Part shown: positions 49,120 through 58,800 of the stretch, piece by piece
How the letters are laid out: each line of letters starts with the position of its first letter
How positions within the stretch are numbered: the first letter of the stretch is position 1
Position numbers and translations under genes: made by a program
Notes under the pieces: model-generated
Databases searched by the model: none
What the model saw: only the letters and a program-made list of their open reading frames with translations
Told to the model about the DNA's origin: nothing
Assembly (NCBI RefSeq): GCF_018320785.1
Contig: NC_054866.1
Location: 6,028,581 to 6,092,580 of the forward strand
Source: Cheilinus undulatus
Lineage: Eukaryota; Chordata; Actinopteri; Labriformes; Labridae
Direction of reading: 5' to 3'
Length of the DNA: 64,000 nt

Positions 49120-49880
49120 ATCATCCAGAAAGTATTCAGACCATCTTTAACTTTTTCAGGTTTAGATTGTTGCAGTCTAATGCTACAATCATTTAAATTC
49201 ATTTTTTCTCATCAATCTACACTCAAAATTAGATTATAAGTGTTCAGACCCTTTGCAAAAACACTTGAAATTTAGCTTAGGTTCCTTCCATTCCTCTGGA
49301 TCTTTGCTGAGATGTTTTGACACCTTGATTTGAGTCCACTTGTGGTTCATAAAATTGATTTGACATGAATCAGAAAGAGACATACCTCTCTATAGAAGGC
49401 CTCACAGCTTACAATGCATATCAGAGCAAAAACCAAGCCATGAGGTCAAAGGAACTGCCTGCAGAGGTCAGAGACAGGATTAAAGGTTCACCAGAGTACA
49501 GTGGCCTCCATAACTCAGAAATGGAAGAAGTCTGACACAACCAGGACTCTTCTAAGAGCTAGTTGCCCTGGCCAAACTGAGCAATTGGGGGAGAGGGGCC
49601 TTACTTAGAGAGGTGACCAAGAACCTACGGTCACTCTGACTGAGCTCCAGAGATCCTCTGTGGAGATGGAGAGGTTTCAGAAGGACAACAATCACTGCAG
49701 CCCTCCATCGCTCTGGGCTTTATGGCACGGTGGCTAGTTTGGAGACTCTTCTCCAAGCAAAACACATGGGTTTTTTTGCAAACTGTTTGCAGACCTTTAT
49801 GTGTTTTGCATTGAAGAGAAGCTTCTGTCCTGCCACTCTGCCATAAAGCCCAGATTAGTGAAGGGCTGAGAAAAAATTCA
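49120..49880 (+). pseudogene. Rearranged Tc1-like fragments
   Basis: Begins with the terminal-type sequence AGAAAGTATTCAGACCATCT, continues with decayed N-terminal transposase sequence (ACGGTCACTCTGACTGAGCT, CCTCTGTGGAGATGGAGAGG), then an inverted repeat of TTTATGGCACGGTGGCTAG / CTCTGCCATAAAGCCCAGAT. No ORF. Confidence 0.6.
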
Positions 49881-50173
49881 CAGTTGGACCACTTGACAGT
49901 TTTTTGGTGCTAAAGTTACAAATAGTGCTAGAAAATCAATTTCAACACTTTTAAAACTTCTACGAAGGTAGGCGGAAAAGTTTATAAGTTGACCAGGAAA
50001 GAGTTATGCCACAGCAGTGGAACCTGGCATGCATTAAAGTCAACCTTTCCTGATTATAACGGTATTGTTTCCATTACCCAAAAAGCAGTACTAGAGACAT
50101 TTCATGAATATGGGTAAAATTTGGCATTGTGGTATTATCGAATGTCTGCAGAAAAAGGGTTGAGCCTCTAAGG

Positions 50174-51157
50174 CAGGGGTGTCAAACTCAAGGCTTGGGG
50201 GACAAATCTGGCCCATGGCACAGTTATACCCGGCCCACCAGATCATGTCATATTCTTATTATAACTCACCAGTGTGAGGTCTACAGGTTTTCTCCAGTAT
50301 GACAATGTAAACTTAACCTTGATGATTGAAAATATCCTTAAGTCATAAGAATTAGAACGAGTAGAGTTAAAATGATTTGATAAAAATTCAGGAAAGTGTT
50401 AAAAGAAATTTGTGTTTTCATTTTGTATTTTCTAATTCGCATCTCACGATTATGACTTTAAGTTATGGGTCAGACTTTTTATATTATATTTTGACCATTT
50501 AATTTATGCTTCTAATTTTCAAGTCATATTTTGACATTTTGAAGCCATGAATTTGAATTTTATCTTACCTTTTGAGATTTTCAACTCCTAACTTTGAATT
50601 TTAATCTCTATTATTAACCTCTTCAATTTTAAATCTTTGGACATTTATAACTCTGTATTTTTGCATTTATCTCATATTTTGACTATAAAAACTTGTGATT
50701 TTGAATTTTATCTCATATTTTCACCTTTCTAATCTCTTGATTTAGATTTTTTTCTCATATATTGACCTTTTCAACTCTTTAAAGTAACTTTAAGTCCCAA
50801 AAATGACCTGTTTAATTTAAGATTTCAATTTTTTATCTAATCTTTTGACCTTTTAAACACATGATTTTACCATTTTATCTCATATTTTCACATTTAAAAC
50901 TCAAAATTTTGAATTTTGTCATATTTTGACATTTTAAACTCATGATTTTATCATTTTATCTAATAACTGTTAAAAATCCTGATTTTAATGTTTGACTTTT
51001 TTGAAGTCAAAATCATTTATCACCTATGTTTTTTTTTTCCCCCTTTAATTTGTTACTGGTGAAGATGAGGTTGACAGTCTGTGAGAAATTTTGACCCAGT
51101 GAGGCCCTCGGGCCCTTCAGAATTTGGCCCCTGCTGTGATTGAGTCTGACAGCCCTG
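50174..51157. mobile_element. Complete hAT MITE with perfect 8-bp target duplication
   Basis: Ends CAGGGGTGTCAAACTCAAGG and (reverse complement) CAGGGCTGTCAGACTCAATC flanked by identical CTCTAAGG at 50166-50173 and 51158-51165. The interior (50400-51030) is a degenerate array of TCATATTTTGACNTTTTNAA-type units. No coding sequence. Confidence 0.92.
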
Positions 51158-51189
51158 CTCTAAGGACATTTGTGCTGATGGGCAGCTGA

Positions 51190-52070
51190 ATTTAAGAGAG
51201 GTAGATAGAGCCTTGGCGATGACCCAACGTCACAGCCACCACCCAAGAAAACATCAACATGGTGATGGATGAAACCTTTAACTGCTAATCAGAGAGCTTA
51301 TGCTCCAGGCACAAGTAGAGGACATACTGCACACTGAACTTGGCTGTCAAAGGTTTGTGCTTGGGTTCTACAGCTTCTGATGCCTGATCAAAGGCACACC
51401 AGGTTGGTCATGTCGCAGGTGAACTTCAGCTGGTTTTCTGGGACGTTTCCATACCTAAGAAGAATGTTGGGTCCACCACTTCAAGCCAGAGACCAAACGG
51501 CAGTCCATGCAGTGGAAACAAACATCTTCTCCCCCTCCTAAGAAGACCAAGGTGATGGCCTTGTCTTCTGGGATGCAAAGGGCATCGTATTCATTGACTA
51601 CCTACAGAAAGACCAAACTATCAGTAGAGAATATTAGGCCAACTTGCTGAGGCAGCTGCAAAAGGCAATCAATCCCAGAAAACTGAGGAAGGGGGGCCTG
51701 CTTCACCAGGACAATGCTCCTGCACACAAGTCTGTGTTTGCTATGGCTACTGAGTGTGACTGGCTGATCACCCTCCATATTCTCCTGATTTGGCACCATT
51801 TGACTATTTTCTGTTCCCTTTGCTGGGAAGCACTATCGGACCAATGATGAGGTCGTATCCACTGTTGAGTTATTGGAGCATCAGGGTGAGAGCTTCTGTA
51901 CCACAGGAATCCAAGCACTGCAACACTGATGGAAATGTGTGGACTGTAGGGAGACTACAGGGAGCCACCCTCTTATTACAGATGAAATGTGTTGAAAGAC
52001 TTGGCTCCACTTGAGATTAGCCGGTCTACTTGTATAAAATGCTGAGGCAAGCCATCATGACCATGAGTGC
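51190..52070 (+). pseudogene. Mariner transposase pseudogene
   Basis: Broken reading frames resemble a mariner (DD34D) transposase: WDAKGIVFIDYLQKDQT around 51570-51620 (with a stop soon after), LRQLQKAINPRKLRKGGLLH, QDNAPAHKSVFAMA (second catalytic Asp) at 51700, then a frameshift before the PDLAPFDYFLFP motif near 51790. Lies in the convergent mff/dnaaf1 interval. Confidence 0.8.
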
Positions 52071-52424
52071 AGCCCGTGTGTTTTACTTGTGCAAAAATGA
52101 GCAGATTATTAAAATTTGTTGTAAGTTTCATTGTTACAATATATGTATAATATATTAAGTATAATTATTTTTTGCAGAGCTATTATTTAGAATCAACAAG
52201 ATTATCAGTGGCTTTAATTGGTCCCTTTAGCAGCTCGGACCCTGATTGCCTTCCCCGTTTCCCCCCTCATGGGCTGGATGGCACAACACCAGCTAATCTG
52301 TTGATCCTTCATCAATCTGTCAGTTTCGCAAATCATTTATTTTTTATCCTTATATCTGATATGTAAGGTCTTGATACTTAGTTACTAAGTTAAACAATAA
52401 GAAAAAAAACAATATATTGTCAGA

Positions 52425-52430
52425 TTTATT
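52425..52430 (-). terminator. dnaaf1: Polyadenylation signal of dnaaf1 (AATAAA on the minus strand)
   Basis: TTTATT on the plus strand reads AATAAA on the minus strand, about 200 bases past the dnaaf1 stop. It is a plausible first poly(A) signal; usage is inferred. Confidence 0.45.
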
Positions 52431-52631
52431 GTGTTTATCTACCATGTTGCAGTTCATTTCCACATATGCAAACATTTTCAGATACAGCAGAGAATAATTA
52501 TCTTTTTGAAGAATCTAAATAATCATGATTATGATCAAAGCTTTACCTCAACTTGGATTTGAGTGGCCTTACACAGTCACCTTTAAACATTCAAATGTTT
52601 TAATCCTGAGGAAAGTTTTAAACTTGGAGTA

Positions 52632-55605
52632 TCAGTCCAGCTCCTCGATTAAGCAGCGTGATGGAGATGGAGGTTGGACTGATTTGGACTTCCCTGCAGG
52701 TTCACAGACCTCAAAGTCATCGTCATGCTCTGGAAACAGCAGTGATGATGAGCTGATAGACTCCTCTGCTGACCGTTTACTGTCACCCATAAAGAACAGC
52801 GAGGTTTTATTTGGACCAGAGCCGAGGCTTTCCCTCTGATGATTCCCAACTGCTTCGTCCTCATCGTTGCCTCCTGATAAAAACTCTATTTTGGGTTTGA
52901 ATGCTGGCTGAATGTCTGGGAAGTCTTCTGTGTCCACATCCTCCAGGTCAGGTAGGTCATCGATACGCAGCAAGCAATCTGATGTTAGGGGGATGGTCTC
53001 GATTTGCTCTGGGTCTTCCAGCTCTGTCACCAATGGTCCTGGACCATAAGCAGGTACAATCTGGTCTGGCTCAGGAAGAGCTGCCTCAACCAAGGGTCGA
53101 TGTTTCTGTTCTGACTGAGCTCCTGGGTCTGCCGCCTTTCCCTCCTCTGCATTTCCTGAAAACACATTTCCAAGTTTTTGTTGTTGCCTGTTATCTTTTT
53201 CTTCATCTCCCTCTTCTCCTTCATCTTCCTCTCCTGTGATTCTCATGTCCTCTTGTTCCTGTGCTGAATACTTTGGATTTGGCCCTTCTTCATCCCCTCC
53301 CACATCCTGCTCTGTTGCTGTTTTATTATGCTCATCATTCACAAACTCTTCTCTGTCTTCTTCACTCAGCTGTTCTTCCTCTCGGTCGTTGACGTCTGGC
53401 TGATTTTTGACCGACTCCTTTGCCGATTGTGTCTGCAGGTATTCTTCATCCTGGCAGCTCTGTGCAAATGTTTGAATATTCTCTTCTTGTGGAGAAATCA
53501 AACCCTGTTCATCTTTTTCCTCATGTGGATCCTCTGAAGTGGTGGAAGAAGCTGTGGTTCCCCCTTAAAGGACACAGAACGCGGAGGGATGGTTAAAAAA
53601 CCTTGGCCAAAAATTGACCTTTTTCTCATTGGCGAAAAGCAACAGGAGTCAATTTAGCTTAGATAAAGAATAAACTAAGCAACAAATGTATGCCCTTAAA
53701 ACACATATTAAATTTAAGAAATGAGGACTAAAGAACTTAGGTTGACATTGATCCGTTGGTCCCGTCTAAAACTTCACAAACTTATCTGTAAATGCAGCAG
53801 ATATTCACAGCCGGTATAGGCTATTTACTGATAGTAAAGCTCAATATTTACAACCAGTAAATGCAGATATTTTTTAGCCAGTAAAGGACTAAATTTACAG
53901 ACGACACAGATTAATATTTTACAGCCAGTAAAAGCAAATATTTACAGCCAATAAATATTGGCCTGTACTGACTTTAATCTCAGGATTCTGACTTTTATTT
54001 GAGAATTCAGACTTTGATCTCAGAATTCAGACTTTAATCTCAGAATTCAGACTGGTCTCAGAATTCAGACTTTTATCTTAGAATTCTGATTTTAATCTCA
54101 GAATTCTTACTTTGATCTCAGAATTCTGACTTTAATCTCAGAATTCTGACTTTGATCTCAGAATTCTGACTTTAATCTCAGAATTCAGACTTTGATCGCA
54201 GAATTCAGACTTTGATCTCAGAATTCTGACTTTGATCTCAGAATTAAGACTTTAATCTCAGAATTTTGATTTTAAGATCAGAATTCTGACTTTGATCTCA
54301 GAATTCAGACTTTAAGATCAGAATTTTGACTTTAAGATCAGAATTCAGATTTTAATCTCAGAATTCTGACTTTGATCTCAGAATAAGGACCCTTATCTCA
54401 TAATTATGACTTTGAACATAGAATTGTGACTTTGTTCTCAGAATTATGACTTCATCTCAAAATTCAAATTTTAATCTAAGGATTTGGCTTTGATCTAAAA
54501 ATTCCCATTTTAATCCCAGAATTCTGACTTTGATCTCAAAATTCTGACTAATCTGACTTCTTTTAATTTAGAAAATTTAAATAAAAATCAAAACTGCATT
54601 CCCTTATGTCACCCTTATAGTGTTTAACCATGATAATACCCATTAAAACTTTAAGTGGAATCAGTTCGTTGATGTTAAGAATGACTCACCCTCCTTCTCC
54701 AGCTGTCGAAGGCGCTTTCTCTTCTGGGCTTCCTCTCGAATCTTGGCAAGACCATCCAGACTGTCCTGAATTTTCCTCCTCTCCCTGGTCTCCCATTGCT
54801 CCCTCTCTTTACACTCCCCTTCCAGACCACCGGCCGCCCATGCCTCAGCACAGGCCCGGTCTTTGGGGAACACGGGGCGGTCATCCAGGAAATTGAGCTG
54901 CTTGAGGCGTACGATCATGGTCTTCCTGTAGTTCGGGATTTTCTTCATCGCACCATTTCCCATGAGGTTTAGCACTCTTAGGTCTGGCATGGCCTCCAGG
55001 ACGGAGAGGAACTCAGGGTCGTCTAACAGGTTATGGGACAGGTCCAGGATGCTGATGGCAGGGCACTGTCTCAGATGGTCGATGTCCTCCACCGTCTGTA
55101 GCTTGTTGTGGGCGATCTGCAGAGTGCTCAGGTTTGGGAGGCAGGAAATGTTCTCGATGACGCGGATGTAGTTGTTGGAGACGTTTAGGGTGCAGAGCTT
55201 CGTCAGGGGGTCTAGGTTCTCCAGCTTGTGGAGGAGGTTCTGCTGAAGGAACAAGCAGCGCAGGTCTCTTTGGTGGTCCAGGTTCTCGATGCGATGGAGA
55301 CCATTGCTCTCCAGCCAGAGACAGCGCAGCCCAGTGTACTCCTCTAGGTTCTCGATCATGGAGAACCCTTTGAAATGCAGGTATAAGGTGTCATTCAGGC
55401 AAGGTGTGAAATAAAGTTTGTGTTGCTTACAGTGATCTCTGAGGAAAGCCTTGGTCATTCTGGGCCCTGAAGGTTTTTCCTTTCTCTCCTGAAGAGTTTC
55501 ACTGATTTCTTCAGCTCCATCTTTGATAGAAGAACTTATCTCGGTCTTTCCAGTCTCCATTTGGCTCAAAACATCCGTCTTTTTTTGGACTTCAACTACA
55601 GACAT
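52632..55605 (-). CDS. dnaaf1: Dynein axonemal assembly factor 1 (DNAAF1 / LRRC50), complete in two coding exons
   Basis: Exon 1 (55605-54690, 305 codons +1 base) and exon 2 (53563-52632, ending TGA) join through a GT..AG intron of 1,126 bp to 616 codons (615 aa). DNAAF1 is a cytoplasmic factor needed to preassemble outer and inner dynein arms of motile cilia. Exon 1 carries the conserved start of the LRR region ([19 protein letters not shown]), about six leucine-rich repeats of the SDS22 type (for example [54 protein letters not shown]), and the cap and following helix ([20 protein letters not shown], then a charged [11 protein letters not shown] segment). Exon 2 encodes a low-complexity acidic tail rich in E, D and Q, then an ordered-looking C-terminus ending [11 protein letters not shown]. 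The ATG at 55605 opens the frame 36 residues before the conserved region of the protein begins. The mammalian gene as I recall it has about a dozen exons, so this copy appears strongly intron-poor. It shares its promoter with mrpl44. Confidence 0.93.
53790..53980 (-). repeat. Degenerate copies of the 23-bp motif in the dnaaf1 intron
   Basis: On the minus strand the sequence reads TTGGCTGTAAATATTTGCT and ACTGGCTGTAAAATATTAAT, related to the mrpl44 minisatellite unit. About seven loose copies. Confidence 0.6.
53990..54565 (+). repeat. 20-bp tandem array with GAATTC core in the dnaaf1 intron
   Basis: About 28 units of GACTTTGATCTCAGAATTCT. The central GAATTC is kept in most units between 54000 and 54370 and decays towards 54560. 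It fills half of the only dnaaf1 intron. Confidence 0.9.
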
Positions 55606-55850
55606 GGCAGAAAAGACTAAAAACTAAATTTAAAAAAAACTAAAGAGTTATATATCTGTTCGATTTTTATGTCTTTAAAGCCTTTTTTAAAGGTGCGCAG
55701 CTCCTCAAACATCACTCCGTCTACTTTTCCGGCTAACGTTAGTCAACGTTTGAGTTCGTTGCCATGGTAATAAGGGCTCTCGGACCGGAAGTTGTTCCTG
55801 TTTCCGCGTCGGATAGTTTTGATGGTTGCGCTCGTCTGTCAGTGGTCAAC
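55606..55850. promoter_or_regulatory. Bidirectional dnaaf1 / mrpl44 promoter with X-box-like and ETS motifs
   Basis: Only 245 bp separate the start codons of the divergent genes dnaaf1 (minus) and mrpl44 (plus). Inside are GTTGCCATGGTAAT at 55758-55771, one base from the RFX X-box palindrome (GTTGCCATGGYAAC), and ACCGGAAGT at 55784-55792, an ETS/GABP-type site. RFX factors are the established activators of motile-cilium genes, matching dnaaf1. ETS/GABP sites are typical of nuclear genes for mitochondrial proteins, matching mrpl44. No TATA box was seen. Confidence 0.65.
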
Positions 55851-58800
55851 ATGGCGTCCGGGTTGATAGTAAACCGTGTTTCTCTGTCGTTAGGGATTCA
55901 CTGTCAGCGTGTCTGTAGGACTGTGTCACTAACTCAGGTGAGACAGAAGAAGAGATGGATGAGAGCCTTCACCTACCTGATGGAGCGGAAGTTAAAGATG
56001 GAAGGACCTCCGCCACCGAAACCACGGTGAGGCTAACGCTAGCATGCTAACAGAGAGCAGCTCAAGGCCGTTAAGTTCACCAGGCAGTAAGGGTTAAATA
56101 TTCAGAGACAGAGGGCATGTTTGACTCATATAGACAGGTAAATTCAGTAGAAGCACCTTGGTTTCTGACTGGTATATTATCCCGTTGTTCCAAAGTCTCT
56201 AAAGTATGACTTTATCTAGGTAGCATTCAGGTCTCCTCTCCAGGTAGACCCCGGTCTGGACTCGCTCTGTGTTAGTGTTCCTTTATAACAGCGATACTCA
56301 ACGCTCTTGAGCCACATGTGGCTCTGTTGTGGTGATTTATGGCTCTTTTATGTCTTAATTTGAAACATTATTCCCCAGAAAACCTTTGAAAAGAGAAACT
56401 TTGACCTCAGAGATTAACCACTACAGGTCACATTATTGTTGCCCACACTTCTTTGCTGTGTTTTTGCCACTTTAAATTAATTCTTGCTGCATTCAGCATA
56501 TTTTTGCCACCTCTTTTTGCAATTTTCACCCGTTTTTGCCGCATTAATCCTGCCTTTTGCCATTTGCAGTTTTCCCTTTTTTGCCCATTGACGCTACCTT
56601 TTGCCATTAAACTCTGCTGCTTTTTTTCCAAATTTTCCCCACCTTTTTACTGCTTTTTGCCCATTTAGTCACTTATCACAAATTTTTTTACTGTTTTGCT
56701 GCTTATCACCCATTTTTGCCACTTTTTGTCACTTTCTGACCATTTTTGTCTCGTTTAACTTTTTTTTTATTGCCGCTTTTCATCACTTATATTGTAGCTC
56801 TCGCAAATGTACAGTGCTTAACAAATTTATTAGACCACCCTAAACCTAACTAAAGTAAGGTTTATTCCACAGCTGCCAGCATTGGTAGTTACCAAAATCA
56901 TTTTTTATCTTTCTGCATTGGTAATTCATCAAAATCATTTTTTAGCTTTCTGCATTGGTAATTCATCAAAATCATTTTTTATCTTTCTGCAAGAAGCTCT
57001 TTAACCCAAACGATATTTTTATTGCTAAAATAGAATTATAATTATGTATGAATTTTCAAATTGACTGATTTACAAAAAACTGAGTATAAAACTGAGAATA
57101 GCAAAGCACATTAATATTTTTTGATTAATATGTCAAATTATAGTTATTTACTTGCATTCCTGAACAGAAAAATTAGTTTTAGTGGTTGAATGTTATGCTT
57201 GATTCATTTCTGACTTCTCAGAGAAGCCCAGTGAGCCGGCTCAAATTTGGGTGAACTCAGTTTGAAATTCCTCATTCCTGTTCAAAATGGTAAAACGTGG
57301 AGAGCTGACTGAAAATGAAAGAGTCCACATTAAAGCGCTTCATGATGCTGGATGGTCTCTGAGACAAATATGACAGGTGGTCTAATACATTTGTTAAGCA
57401 CTGTATTTTTCTACAATTTGGCTCTTTGGTTGAGCAGGTTTGGGTAACACTGCTTTATAGTTTGATCTTCATGTACAGTGAGGCTGCCTGGGTACCTTTT
57501 TCCGGTGTGTGATCCATACTCGTGATTTGCTTAATTTATCTTTTGATCTGCATATTATTAATCCTGCTGTCATAGGATGTCCTTTTTTTTCCCATATGTC
57601 CTGGTGAATTTGAGCCGTTTGTTGATTATGTTTTTTCTTACAAACGCAGAAGGCTACATTCGTATTAAGATTGTCTGCAGGTCTGTGAAGAGGAAATTAT
57701 GACAGCAGGGTTAATTCAGTGTCTATTTTTGTTTCAGTTCCCAGCAGCCTCACTGGGATTATCACGCCGAGGTTCAGGCTTTCAGCAGCCGCCTCCATGA
57801 AAACTTCTCCCTGGAGCTCCTGAAAACTGCCTTCATCAATCCGTGCTACCTGCAGGCAGAGCAGAAGAGGAGACTGGCGTTAGGAGTGGATTCATCCGCC
57901 ATGGCTCTGGTTTTAAAGGACAACATTCAGCTGAGTAACAAAGGAGCTGATTTCACCAGAAACTTCCTGAATGACTGGTGCAGGGCCAGCTTCCCCAGCC
58001 TGCCAACTGAGGGGGTGGAGAGCATCGTAGCGCACCTCTCCAGTTCAGCAGTCATCAGTCATGTGGCGAGGAATCTTGGTGTTGAAGACTTAACTATGAG
58101 TGCACAGTTCCCTGTTCCTGATGACGTGCTTTATTCCACATTCATGGCGGTGATTGGAGCTCTGCAGGAGGGCAGCGGTACAGAGCAGACTGGGTTTTTT
58201 CTAAGGGTAAGAGGTTCCAGGATAATCGTCATGTGTCTAAAGTATGACCCCGATAAAGCTTTTTTTTTTGTCTTGGTCAGAAGTAAGACAGGTTTCTTTA
58301 CAGCAGCACAAGATAGAAAAGGAGCATCTGGAGTACTCAACAGCAATGATTTGATATGTATTGACTGGAATTATCATATGTAAATATTGGCCTTTATCAA
58401 AAGTAAATATCAGCCTATATCAGCTGTAAATATCAACCTATATCAGCTGTAAATATCATCCTATATCAGCTGTAAATATCAGCCTATATCAGCCATAAAT
58501 ATCATCCAATATCAGCTGTAAATATCAATCTATATCAGCTGTAAATATCATCCAATATCAGCTGTAAATATCAACCTATATCAGCTGTAAACATCAACCT
58601 ATATCAGCTGTAAATATCATCCAATATCAGCTGTAAATATCAGCCTATATCAGCTGTAAACATCAACCTATATCAGCTGTAAATATTAATCTATATCAGC
58701 TGTAAATATCATCCAATATCAGCTGTAAATATCAACCAATATCAGCTGTAAACATCCACCTATATCAGCTGTAAATATCATCCAATATCAGCTGTAAATA

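Noticed and set aside
52525-53537. Plus-strand ORFs of 69-112 codons over dnaaf1 exon 2
   Set aside because: They are antisense shadows of the acidic, low-complexity dnaaf1 tail.
55764-56026. Upstream in-frame ATG as the mrpl44 start
   Set aside because: It lies within the X-box-like palindrome and adds 29 residues unlike the family. The ATG at 55851 gives the expected 332-aa length.
57886-58383. Open frame past 58206 as part of mrpl44
   Set aside because: The frame reads through a consensus donor (AGG|GTAAGA). The family sequence continues in frame at 62404, so the extra residues are intronic.
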